This document shows positions 22,301 through 32,129 of a stretch of DNA of 64,000 bases, piece after piece. The position numbers and the translations under genes are program-made. Within the stretch, counting starts at the first letter, position 1. Each line of letters begins with the position of its first letter. Under the pieces are notes generated by a model that saw only the letters and a list, made by a program, of their open reading frames with translations, was not told the origin of the DNA and searched no databases. This DNA comes from Niebla homalea (lineage: Eukaryota > Ascomycota > Lecanoromycetes > Lecanorales > Ramalinaceae): positions 2,604,001 through 2,668,000 of the forward strand of contig JAHGAU010000001.1 in the NCBI GenBank assembly GCA_019925105.1, in the 5' to 3' direction.

Positions 22301-23637
22301 CAACTTCAGCTCATCGCTCCCACGCATAAATTGCAGATAATTCCTGATAATTCCTGATAATTATCCAATGCAAAGGAGTTGATAGATTGATACGCGTGAG
22401 GACTGGCATTAAGATCTTTTGCCAGACGAAGCGGGCATCCTGGGTAGAACGCGGAGTTTGCGTCCTCAAATATAGATCTCTCGAGTCATCGACTGTGACG
22501 CCATAACATTTGCGACCACACATGATATTCACAAATGTTGCTCTTGAACATGCCATTCGAGCGAATAGTCTTCACAAGACTGCTCATTGCATTTCTCACG
22601 ATTATATAGTTCGGGTCACTTGGACTCGAGTATTTACACACGTCATGGTGATCTGCATTCAACGACCTTGATACCTCGCCAGGGTATCCGAGAATCGCAG
22701 ACTCTTTCTCAACGGTCATCTAGAAAATTCAGCACTCAATATTAAGGGAAGTGTCAAGCCATTGACAATTCTTCTTAGTCCCATAGCGGTAGACAATGTT
22801 TCGTGAAAAGAGAACACCGAAAGCTTAGGAGGCACATGGCGGAACTGCTCGTTCATTTCCTCGAGTGCCAGTGAGCTTTGTTTCAAGCCCAGTGTAAAGT
22901 CGTTAGAAGACTGGAAAGAAATCTGCATCAATCTATTCAGTATCTCCGCTAGGTTGGTACCGCGATGAGGCGTGGAGAGAAATATCATCCCTGAAACAGC
23001 AGCCACTATTTCCTCGTAATTTGCGTCATTTTGCCCCAGCAGATACGCCTGGGAGACGGGTTAGGGCCACGATGTTATGCACTATCACATACACACAAAC
23101 CTTCTTGACCACGAGTCCGCCCATCGAATGGACGATAAAAAGAAGAGGAACCTTTGATCTTCAGCATCGCCAAAGACTAAAGGTTTGAAAGTGTACAGAC
23201 TTGCCAATCTTGAGGTCTTCCCCACTAGTATCCTTTCCGCATCGCATCTCAAAGAGCAATCCTTTTGCAAAGTCTGCCAGGTTTGTGTTCTGTGGTCCGC
23301 CGGAGCGGAAGCTTGCATTGTAGCCATAAGTCATATTTCTGGGGTCACAGATATCTGGCTCGAGCGGAAGCCATTTTTGGGGCCAAAATAACCCTGGTTC
23401 CTGGTATTTTGACCATGATCTCCGACTGGCGCCTCCAAGCCCGTGGACGAATATTATATCAACCAGCGCTGGTGAAGACAGTTTATGGACCACAGATAAA
23501 CCCAGCTCTTCGTCTACTCGCTGGTCCGAGACAGGGCTCCGCCCACGATAAGAGGAGAACGGGTTAGGACAGCGTAGCGACCCATCTGCATCCAATAGCT
23601 TGGGTAACGAGGAGGTTCGTCCCCGCTCAGGAGCCAC
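19204..23637 (-). pseudogene. Decayed LipA-like hydrolase / NACHT / WD40 (NLR-like) gene
   Basis: Recognisable remains of a fungal NOD-like receptor. The N-terminal alpha/beta-hydrolase part is intact across exons 23201..23637, 23101..23158, 22767..23048 and a fourth starting at 22719. It has IIFVHGLGG, a nucleophile motif HSMGG (near 23120) and FLSTPHRG. Then SLNADHHDVCKYSSPSDPNY leads to the point where the NACHT domain should begin. There the frame breaks: no P-loop is present, only a fragment (DSRDLYLRTQTPRSTQDARF) in another frame, which stops at LHWII where a Walker B strand would follow. Reading resumes at FMRGSDELK (about 22330) with the NACHT C-terminal region and WD40-like repeats (DGKLFITSGSSGIIEVWNF). 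A one-base insertion near 20205 shifts the frame before the last ~330 residues, which continue to 19204. The domain order is seen directly; the claim that segments were lost rests on my knowledge of family members. An unusually short, spliced functional gene is less likely. Confidence 0.78.
22337..22366. repeat. 10-bp direct repeat at NACHT deletion junction
   Basis: The unit ATAATTCCTG occurs twice in a row, followed by a partial third copy (ATAATTATCC). It lies exactly where the Walker B strand of the decayed NLR-like gene gives way to the distal NACHT segment. Confidence 0.8.
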
Positions 23638-24671
23638 TGCTGAGCTGGTGGAAGGTGGGCGTGATTGCGTGTCTGAAGTAGTAAGGAACTCGGGCTTTTC
23701 ATCCTTTGGAGATATGTGGGAGCGAATCTTTTTCCACTTTCATGGGAAAATCAGCATGGGTCCCTGGGATGTGAACAACAAAAATACTAATACCATCTTT
23801 AAGGAGCTCCCAAAGCCTTACAGCGTGGAAGACCCGGATTGGAATCTGTGACAGGCTGGAGCCAATTCCCGGGTAGCTTCGATGCGATTCTTACGATTCA
23901 CTGTAAGATCATGTCCAGTGGCGCTTTAAAAAAGAAAGAATGCTTTGCAACAACGAGTACCAATAGGCTCCGAAAACAAGAAGTCAAATTCACAAGCGTA
24001 TGCTCCAGAATTGTTGCTTCACTTTTTTGCCAAACGATTGAAATTGCAGACCTTATCCAATTCGAGACTCGCCGTACTTGTCAACGCATAGTGGGTAGAA
24101 GGCTTTGAACGATAATGATGCGGAAATCAACTACCCATCCTGACGGTGGGATGCCGAGGGGCCATTACAAGCTGGAGAAGGCTAGAATTAGCTTGATACA
24201 GTCCGGAAATTGGCACGAGAAGCACCGAACGGTCACCGCTATAGTGTTGTCGGGGATGCATCCCGCGGATCACTGGCGTTAAGCCTTGCATCAGGCGCAC
24301 ACCTGCTTTCGACTGGGCAGTCCGAGCGTAATTCGTTTTGGAAGACTTTGATTATTCACAGGGACGCGTTCGTCATTATTTCCCCGAGAAAGGGATGTGC
24401 TGCCAAACGAGTAATGAGGTGTCTGTCCGTATGATTGATTTACATCGTTGCATGTTATCAGCAAAACTTCACGTTGAGGATCAGCGCCCACATTGCCCGT
24501 TCAGACTGCGGTGACCAGCCGTGCACCGCTCAGAGATAAAGCCGACCGCCCCATAGGGTCTTGACTTGTTCAAAGGCAGATCTAAGCTCAGTCAAACATT
24601 GGGGAAGCTTGGTAATCTCGAGAAGTATAGATCTCTTCACGCCACTTGATTGAGAAGAGATTTCTTCAGCC
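23638..24671. other. Intergenic region, no gene seen
   Basis: About 1 kb between the starts of the decayed NLR-like gene (minus) and the ketosamine kinase-like gene (plus). Only short frames without recognisable content. Further N-terminal sequence of the NLR-like gene could lie at its left end. Confidence 0.45.
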
Positions 24672-25943
24672 ATGAGCGTCGCAGTTCACACCCTTTTCGA
24701 TCGTCCCAATGATTTAAATTCAGCCGAAGGAGATTTTCCCCTTGACGAAGCCGTGTACACCTTTCTTCCGGAGGGTAGTAAGGTCATGTCTGCAGATCGT
24801 TATGGATCCTCAGCTTGGACAGTCACGGCACGGATCACCACGGAGCTCGCAGATGGAACTCCCAAGAAGTATTTTCTCAAATGCGCTACCGAAGACGCCG
24901 GACAAGTCATGATGGAAGGCGAATATTGGGCAATAACTGAGCTCTACAAGACCATCCCGTGCAACATTCCCAGACCCATTGCGTGGGGAAAGTTCCAGAG
25001 AGAAGCTCCCCCAACTTACTTCTTCTTGTGTGACTTCCTCGAAATGTCTCAACAAGTTCCAGATCCTACCCAGCTCTGCTCTACCATCATCAAATTGCAC
25101 CAGAAAAGTGTCTCCCCCACTGGCAAATTTGGCTTTCATGTCCGCACCTGCAATGGTCGGACCCCTCAAGCTACAGAATGGAACAGCAGCTGGACTTCTT
25201 TCTTTGCTAATCTCATGCGTAATGTCATAGCTGAGGATTTCAAAACCAATGGCATCTGGGCTGAACTCGAGGAGGTTGGTCGGAAAACGGTGGACGTAGT
25301 CATTCCCCGATTGATAGGAGCTCTGGAGGTGAGACTTCTCCAAAATTCCGCTACAATTCGCCGAATGCAATGTTTCCAGATTCCAGCAACCTTTGATCTT
25401 GCTGCATTGTCTGCTGTGTCTGTCACTGATTTCAGAGATCTCTCAAGAGCGATGGACGAAGTGTGAAACCAAGTTTGATCCACGCAGACCTGTGGGAAGG
25501 CAATACGGGTACGGCATACGACACAGGAGAAATGATTCTCTTCGATGCTGGATCATACTACGCGCATAACGAGATGGAGATTGGGGACTGGCGCTGCCCT
25601 TACAACAAGGTCAACTCAAAGATATACACGAGGACCTACCTGAAAAATTGTCCCATGAGTGAGCCGACTGAAGAATGGGACGACCGAAATCGAATGTACT
25701 CGGTTTACTATGATGTCATATATTCTGTGAATCACATGCTTCAGGGCAGAGGCGTCCGGCAGATGTAAAGCCCCTTTATTCTTATGTCTCGAGAGTTGGG
25801 ACGGATTGCAAAGATAGTAGGGAGACCTTCATTGCTAATCAGGATACAGGGCATTTGACAACATGTGTTTCCTCGCAAACAAATATGCAGCGCTGCCCGA
25901 AGAAGACCCTCAGGTCACAGCCGGGGCCGATAGTGTTGGCTAG
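24672..25943 (+). CDS. Fructosamine/ketosamine-3-kinase family protein
   Basis: Exons 24672..25328, 25448..25764 and 25850..25943 give 355 residues. Family members phosphorylate sugar adducts on protein amines (ketosamines, ribulosamines), which leads to deglycation; they share the aminoglycoside phosphotransferase fold and act in the cytosol. Seen here: the N-lobe with KYFLKCATED (nucleotide-binding Lys) and EGEYWAITELY, the linker YFFLCDFLEMSQQVPDP, the catalytic loop HADLWEGN (His231, Asp233, Asn238) and the metal-binding motif ILFDAGSYYAH (Asp252). Exon 3 completes the C-terminus with MAFDNMCFLANKYAALPEED. Intron 1 is 119 nt and uses a CTCTCAAG acceptor; a stronger-looking TTTCAG 11 nt upstream would shift the frame. 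Intron 2 is 85 nt with a GCTAAT branch site. The length fits the family. The true substrate is not shown by the sequence. Confidence 0.87.
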
Positions 25944-26454
25944 GTGAGACAGTCTCCTCACGATTATTTCCCCTTAATACAATCATGATCGTGTGTTGCT
26001 TTATGTCAACATACGAAACCTACACAAAAGAGGACGACTGTCTCCGCCCTACGTCTTTGTCTCCGAACAGTATAAATCTGCATCGTGTAACGAGAATGTT
26101 GATGATGCAACGAAACCTTGTGATTGCAAGTCCCGCATCGTCTGACCTGCAATGTCGAACAGCTTGGTCCGTTTCAGGCGATCTAGCTCCGAGAATTTTA
26201 CATGAAGCTGTCTATTGGGGCATTTCTATTCACGCTTAAACCAATTTAATTTGTGGTACTTCAAGAACGACTTTTGCTCAAATACCATTCTGCTTCCCCT
26301 TAACACGATGCACAACATTACCTCCAAGCAGTGCATGCATTTTGCTGGCGATACATGTTCAGCACTTCAATAACTTTGATTCCACCATATCCCCAGCTAG
26401 AACACCTGAAATCAAGTGGTTGCCAGTATTCAACGGTAGCTTTTTTCAACGAAT
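25944..26454. other. Intergenic region before the amidase gene
   Basis: About 510 bp holding the kinase 3' end and the amidase promoter. No other gene is seen. Confidence 0.5.
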
Positions 26455-28461
26455 ATGGGACTTCTTGATCCATACGATCTGCTGACGTTGGATGCATACT
26501 GGCTCCAAAAGAAAATGAAAGAGGGATCCCTTACGGCTGTTGATCTGCTCAAATCTTGCGTCCGTCAAATTCAAACGCATGATCGTCAGGGCGTACAGCT
26601 ACGAGCAATCATATCCCTTGCACCCCGCGACCTTCTGCTCCAGCGAGCGCAACAGCTTGATAGAGAGCGTGCTTTGAGGCAGGTCAGGAGCGAATTACAT
26701 GGCATTCCCATTCTGGTCAAGGTAGAAGATCCATGGTTGTGCGGCGAAGGTGTCTAAAAAAAACAGGATGCTATTGCAACCGGCCCAGGATCCGGATTGA
26801 AGACCACCGTCGGAAGCCTGGCTTTGAAGGATTCCCAACCTGATAGGGCTTCCCCTATAATAGAAAAGGTGAGATCCAAATTGTCATCCACTGATTGTCC
26901 TCACATTGTGTAGTTGGAAGAGATGGGGGCTATCATTCTGGCGAAGACCAATCTCGATGTAAGCTATATGTACCTAGGCACTCATCATTGCAAATGCCGA
27001 TCTTACAAGGAATACTTCAGGAGTTATGTGGAATAAAGTGAGATATTGCCATTACCAACTTGCGCTTTTTTGCTAAGGAGGCTCTAGGGGCGAGTCAAGT
27101 GGATGGTCCGCTCTGGGAGGTCAAACAGAATCCGCTTACATACGATTCGATCCCACTGATCCTAATCCCTTGGGCAACACGGTAAAACAAAAGGTTCGCA
27201 ATTGTGGCCTAGACACTAACAGAATTATGGATAGAGTCCCTGCGGCTCCTCCACCGGGTCAGCAGTAGGCGTTTCGGCAGGCTACTCTCCAATTGCACTG
27301 GGTACCGATACGTTGGGTTCCCTTACAATTCCGGCGACACGAGCGGCTTTGTATACAATCAAGCCAACCGCTGGAACTGTTGATATGTCTCATGTCTGGC
27401 CGTTATCTCCGTTGTTCGATGCCGTTGGTGGATTGACGAAGTCTGTCTTTGATTTGGCCACGATCACGAATTTCCTGGTTTCAACATCGGTCACAGGAGA
27501 CCACCGTCCCAGAGATTTCCATGGCTATCTGACCAAGAATTTCTTAGGTCTGAGGACTGGTTTCCTTGACCATCGCGAGTGGCGCTATTATCCCGAATAT
27601 GCGCCGCCAATCAAGGAGGTAGATGAACAGATTGTATGTATCAAAGCACGGAAAGCTCAACATTACTCACACTAGCCATAGATTGAAGCCATTGAATCGA
27701 TGGTATACAGAATGAGCGTGCTTGAAGACACGTATGTCGCCTATCCTGTCTATTTGCCTCCGTTATCAAACTTCCTTCGCGGCGAGGATTCGACAATTGT
27801 GAAAGCCATCAGTGAGTCTCATGCGAATGATGGTGAGCATTAGGAACATGCTGAAGCAGATTCTCCAGCATACGAGATTGCAAAGGGTACGACAGGCTAT
27901 TTGCGCGCAGCCAATGTCGAGAATATCAAGTCGATCGCAGACATTGCCAACTTTAATGAGAGGTATTCGACGCAAGAATTGCCCAAGGGTCAGTATCTCG
28001 AATAAGCGCAGAAAATCCAGCTAAGGGTTCGCAATATAGGTTCTGAAAGCCAAGCATGGCTTCTCGAAGGTCTGCACCATTGTCCAAGCAAAGAAGAGTT
28101 CGACCAAGACGTAGCCCAATTCCGACGGGCTGGTCGCGATAAAGGGATAGACGAGCTGTTCGAGAGAGAAAATTTGAATCTGCTTGCGTTCTCGATGGAC
28201 AGTCATGTTCTCACCTACGCCACGGCTGCTGGTGTGCCCTCCACCCAGCCGTGAAATTAAAAAGACCAGCAACTGACTTCCCCGGCAGGCTATCCGATCG
28301 CAACAATGCCGATGGGCGTGCTGAAATACAATGGGCGCCCATTCGGACTAGGCATTATCGCTCAAGCAGGACGGGAGGATCTCATGTTTCAATTCATGAG
28401 CGCCTTCGAGAGGATGTGGCCGGCAAGGTGCATTCCTCACTCGCTACTCGAGAAGGTCTAA
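26455..28461 (+). CDS. Amidase-signature family hydrolase, ten exons
   Basis: Exons 26455..26721, 26767..26868, 26914..26958, 27021..27037, 27088..27181, 27235..27633, 27682..27811, 27869..27988, 28040..28231 and 28289..28461 give 512 residues with all phases consistent. Amidase-signature enzymes cleave amides with a Ser-cisSer-Lys triad. Here Lys89 lies in HGIPILVK at the end of exon 1. The signature block reads GESSGWSALGGQT, then PCGSSTGSAVGVSAG with Ser180 as cis-Ser, and GTDTLGSLTIPA with Ser204 as nucleophile. The Ser180-Ser204 spacing of 24 equals that in FAAH. Later conserved parts are LYTIKPTAG, SPLFDAVGGLTKS, LLAFSMDSHV and GYPIATMPMGVLKYNGRPFG. All nine introns are 45-62 nt with GT-AG ends; exon 4 is only 17 nt. 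It looks broken in any single frame but splices cleanly, so I call it functional. The substrate is unknown. Confidence 0.9.
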
Positions 28462-29001
28462 AGGCTTCCATACTATCTTGTATCTTGTCGGATAGCCTGT
28501 CTATGCAAGCTGCACCACATTTCTTAGCCACAGCTATCTTCGCCTTTATCGGGTCCGGGAGGTTAATCTCAAATCGGTTGGGAAAGCCAGATGTAAATGA
28601 TACAGCTATTCTTGACAGAGTAGCCGTGGTTTCGGGAAACAGATGTACATTGTGCAGGGCGTGATTGACAAATTGGAAATACCACTTCATAATCACGTAA
28701 CACCTGAGTGTTTGTAAATAAATCCCCAAATCAATGCTGTACCCACGTTCTTGTCGTGAAGTGAGGCTTGGGCTTGGGTGGTACAGCGCTAGGGCCGGGT
28801 ATCGGGCGGCTAACGGTGACACCGGCTCGGGGCCTTATTTTGGGCTCCTTTGCCACCAAATCACCAACATTTTCCCTGCAATTCAACCATTCGTAGAGGA
28901 TGATATCTTCATTTTAAGACTGCTAGGCCGACAGCAGACACGATTGGTCGTCCCTCAAGCTACTCGCAAATGCCTGCCATATTTTCTGCAGGTCTACGAG
29001 C
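28462..29001. other. Intergenic region amidase / ceramidase
   Basis: About 540 bp with the ceramidase promoter. Short frames on both strands show no recognisable protein. Confidence 0.5.
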
Positions 29002-31284
29002 ATGGCACGCGCCCATATCGTCGCCGCCCTGGCGTCGGCCGTCCTCTTCCTTGTGCTTACTTATCATTTGATATCGACATGGCACCACCCATTCCTGGAT
29101 GGCAGTACCTCACGAAGCTACAGCAACGATCAACACGATTCTCGGTATGACCACCAGCATGCGCTCAACTCAGACGGTGGCACAGGCGCTGCCGATGCAG
29201 AGGGGACCCAATACCTTCTGGGGGTTGGCAAAGGAGACATCACCGGGCCGATTGTTGAGATCAACATGATGGGTTATGCGGATCCAAACCAAGTGGGCTC
29301 AGGGCTGAGGCAGAGATTGTACTCTCGCGCCTTTATCGTGGGAGATGTCGGCAAACCAGAAGATAGGTTCATCTACATTGTGCTGGACACACAATCTGGG
29401 GATACTGCGGTGCGGTATGGCATACTGGATGCGCTCGCGAGCCTGGGTGACGAGTACGGTGTATACTCGCAGAAAAATGTCGCCATCATTGGCACGCACT
29501 CGCATTCTGGCCCAGGCGCTTGGCTGAACTATCTCCTGCCTCAAATTACCAGCAAAGGGTTCAATATGCAGAGCTACCAAGCTATTATCGATGGAGCAGT
29601 ATTATCGATAAAAAGGGCTCATGAGAGCCTAAGGCCGGGATTTCTAAACTTCGGCTCTGCGACTGTGGAGGATGCGAATATCAACAGAAGTCTATACGCC
29701 TATCTAGCCAACCCAGCAAAGGAACGCGCCGAATACGCTCATGACGTTGACAAGGAGTTAACTCTCCTCAGATTCAGGGATGCTGCTAGTCGCAAGGATA
29801 TGGGTGTCTTGACCTGGTTTCCTGTTCATGGCACATCTATGCTTGGGAACAACACGCTCATCTCTGGAGACAATAAAGGAGTGGCTGCGGCCATGTTCGA
29901 GAAGGCTGTTCGCGGACTGGAGTCAACCACCTCCAATTTCGTCGCCGGCTTTTCCCAAGCAAATGTGGGAGACACATCGCCTAACCTTCTCGGTGCTTAT
30001 TGCGAGGATACTGGGGAGAAGTGCTCGTTCAATGCGAGTCTATGTGGAGGCAAGACCGGTCCATGCCACGGGAGAGGCCCGAACTTCCGGGAAAAGGATC
30101 AAGGAGCCTCGAGCTGTTACGAGATAGGTCGGCGCCAATTTGCTGGCGCCAAAGGCTTGTTCGATAAATTGGACGAGTTGGGAACTCCTATCAGGGGTAG
30201 CTCCGTCAAATCCATTCATTCATTCGAAGATCTCTCTGGTTACACCTTTCTTCATCCAAACGGCTCTACGGTGAGCACCTGCCCAGCAGCCCTTGGCTAT
30301 TCGTTTGCCGCAGGTACAACAGACGGTCCTGGCGCCTTCGACTTCAAACAAAACAACCCCGGCGACCCTAATGCCAACCCTTTCTGGGCAGTTGTCCGTA
30401 GTGGCCTGAAGGAACCCAGCAAGGAGCAGAAAATCTGCCACGCCCCCAAACCTATCCTTCTGGATGTAGGCGAGATCTCAGCTCCATACCAATGGACTCC
30501 TAACATCGTAGACGTTCAACTCCTTCGCGTTGGCCAACTGGTCATCATCGTGAGTCCTGGCGAAGCCACCACAATGTCAGGACGCCGTTGGCGTGAAGCA
30601 GTCGCTAGCACTGCCAAATCGACTTTCCTGACTGGAGATGATGAGCCCCTCGTTGTCTTAGGTGGGCCAGCGAATAGCTACACTCACTACATCGCCACTG
30701 AAGAGGAATACGGCATCCAGCGCTACGAAGGTGCATCCACGCTCTACGGTCCTCATACCCTGAACGCGCACATAAATCTCTCGACGTCCTACCTGCCCTA
30801 CTTAGCCGACGACTCCTCCGCCCAACCCAGCGAAGGTCCGTACCCTCCCAACAACGTCAATGTCTCCCTCAGCTTCATCACCGGAGTAGTGTACGATCGC
30901 GCCCCATTCTTCAAATCATTCGGCGATGTGCTTCAGGACGTCAATGCACGATACCTTGCCGGTCAGTCCGTCAGCGTCACATTCGTCGGTGCCAACCCGC
31001 GCAACAACCTCAGACTCGAAGAGACTTATGCAGCAGTAGAACAAAAGGCTACTGATGGTACATGGCGACAGGTCAGAGACGATTCCGACTGGAGTGTCAT
31101 TTTCCGTTGGAAGCGAATGAACAGCGTGCTCGCCACCAGTGAGGTGGAGATTACGTGGGAAATTGAAAAGGATGTTGAGGTGGGTGTGTATCATCGCATC
31201 AGGTATTTTGGGGCGAGCAAAGCCGTCTTGGGTCGTGCGATCTCCGAGTTTGAGGGTGTCAGTGGGGAGTTTAGAGTCTTTTGA
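29002..31284 (+). CDS. Neutral ceramidase
   Basis: Intronless frame of 760 residues. Neutral ceramidase hydrolyses ceramide to sphingosine and fatty acid. Residues ~5-25 (IVAALASAVLFLVLTYHL) are a signal peptide or signal anchor, which places the enzyme in the secretory pathway or at the cell surface. The catalytic domain begins at LLGVGKGDITGP. Zinc-site motifs are GTHSHSGPGAW (His166, His168) and PVHGTSM (His276). The nucleophile Ser326 lies in NVGDTSPNLLG, the hallmark of the family, followed by the Cys-rich stretch CEDTGEKCSFN and CGGKTGPC. The immunoglobulin-like C-terminal domain starts near YPPNNVNVSLSF and ends at the final GEFRVF. The length is normal. It follows the amidase on the same strand, but each gene has its own upstream region. 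Confidence 0.94.
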   Translation: MARAHIVAALASAVLFLVLTYHLISTWHHPFLDGSTSRSYSNDQHDSRYDHQHALNSDGGTGAADAEGTQYLLGVGKGDITGPIVEINMMGYADPNQVGSGLRQRLYSRAFIVGDVGKPEDRFIYIVLDTQSGDTAVRYGILDALASLGDEYGVYSQKNVAIIGTHSHSGPGAWLNYLLPQITSKGFNMQSYQAIIDGAVLSIKRAHESLRPGFLNFGSATVEDANINRSLYAYLANPAKERAEYAHDVDKELTLLRFRDAASRKDMGVLTWFPVHGTSMLGNNTLISGDNKGVAAAMFEKAVRGLESTTSNFVAGFSQANVGDTSPNLLGAYCEDTGEKCSFNASLCGGKTGPCHGRGPNFREKDQGASSCYEIGRRQFAGAKGLFDKLDELGTPIRGSSVKSIHSFEDLSGYTFLHPNGSTVSTCPAALGYSFAAGTTDGPGAFDFKQNNPGDPNANPFWAVVRSGLKEPSKEQKICHAPKPILLDVGEISAPYQWTPNIVDVQLLRVGQLVIIVSPGEATTMSGRRWREAVASTAKSTFLTGDDEPLVVLGGPANSYTHYIATEEEYGIQRYEGASTLYGPHTLNAHINLSTSYLPYLADDSSAQPSEGPYPPNNVNVSLSFITGVVYDRAPFFKSFGDVLQDVNARYLAGQSVSVTFVGANPRNNLRLEETYAAVEQKATDGTWRQVRDDSDWSVIFRWKRMNSVLATSEVEITWEIEKDVEVGVYHRIRYFGASKAVLGRAISEFEGVSGEFRVF

Positions 31285-32129
31285 TTGATTGTGGGCGGGC
31301 CTCACCTGCATTTGCACATATCGTCTGTTTGCTCGGAGTGAGGAGACCGGACCTTTGTACAAATAGCGGATGGCTTTGGAATGAATGCATGAGACCATGA
31401 TCTAAGACTGGAAAGGATAGTGCGCACATTGCCTCATTTTTGACCAATTTCAACTTCGCCGTCTGTGACCATCCTGCTGGCGCTGGCCCCAATACTCCCG
31501 CATGTGGCAAGAAGTACCTCATACCCCAAAAAGCGATCGCCAAGGCGCTTACCTTCCCAAAAAGATCATCCATCATGAGGCCGTGACGGTTGGGGGGGTG
31601 TCACCACCAAAGATCGGGCTGTCCGATGGTAACAATTTGATATCGATTTGATTGGTCGAGGCTTCCCGAGCCGCAAAGCCTATTCCCATAGCTCAAACCT
31701 TATATCCTCACATCCTTGAGGCATTATTGGTGCCCTAGGTATGCATTTGTGGGAGATAGAGTGTTCTGCGCAGACTCCCCCCAGTCGCGCAGTCTTGATC
31801 TCACAAGATCTGGCGGCAGGTTCTGGGAAGAGAATTGGGGTCGCGGAGAGGGTGGAGAGCATGTTTGCGATCAACAAAAGCAGTCTGCAGTGACGTTCCT
31901 TGTGCAGAAAGCTAATCAACGGCATTGGCCAATGCTATCGGGACGCTATGAGCAGAAGCAACATCGGTCATCGCTGGGATGATAGTGACTCTTGGGGGCC
32001 AAACGGACCGTGTGGTAGACTGTGCATTTCTTTTCAAGTATGTACATGGAAGACTGATTGATTGGAGCGGGAGGCATCTTACGCCTACGATGTGCTTCTC
32101 CCCCGGCCGCAATTCATCCTGAGATTTCA
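31285..32129. other. Convergent intergenic region, no gene seen
   Basis: About 845 bp between the 3' ends of the ceramidase (plus) and poly(A) polymerase (minus) genes. No recognisable gene. Confidence 0.5.

Noticed and set aside
25437..25466. Ketosamine kinase ending at 25466 or using the TTTCAG acceptor
   Set aside because: Both disrupt the protein before the catalytic loop; the AG at 25447 gives ALE joined to SDGRSVKPSLIHADLW in frame.
26455..28461. Amidase as a pseudogene
   Set aside because: At first the frame seemed broken many times, but every break falls at a GT-AG intron of normal size and the spliced protein is complete with its catalytic triad.
24672..31284. Ketosamine kinase, amidase and ceramidase as a catabolic cluster
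   Set aside because: They share strand and order but have separate upstream regions, unrelated substrates and no regulator or transporter between them.
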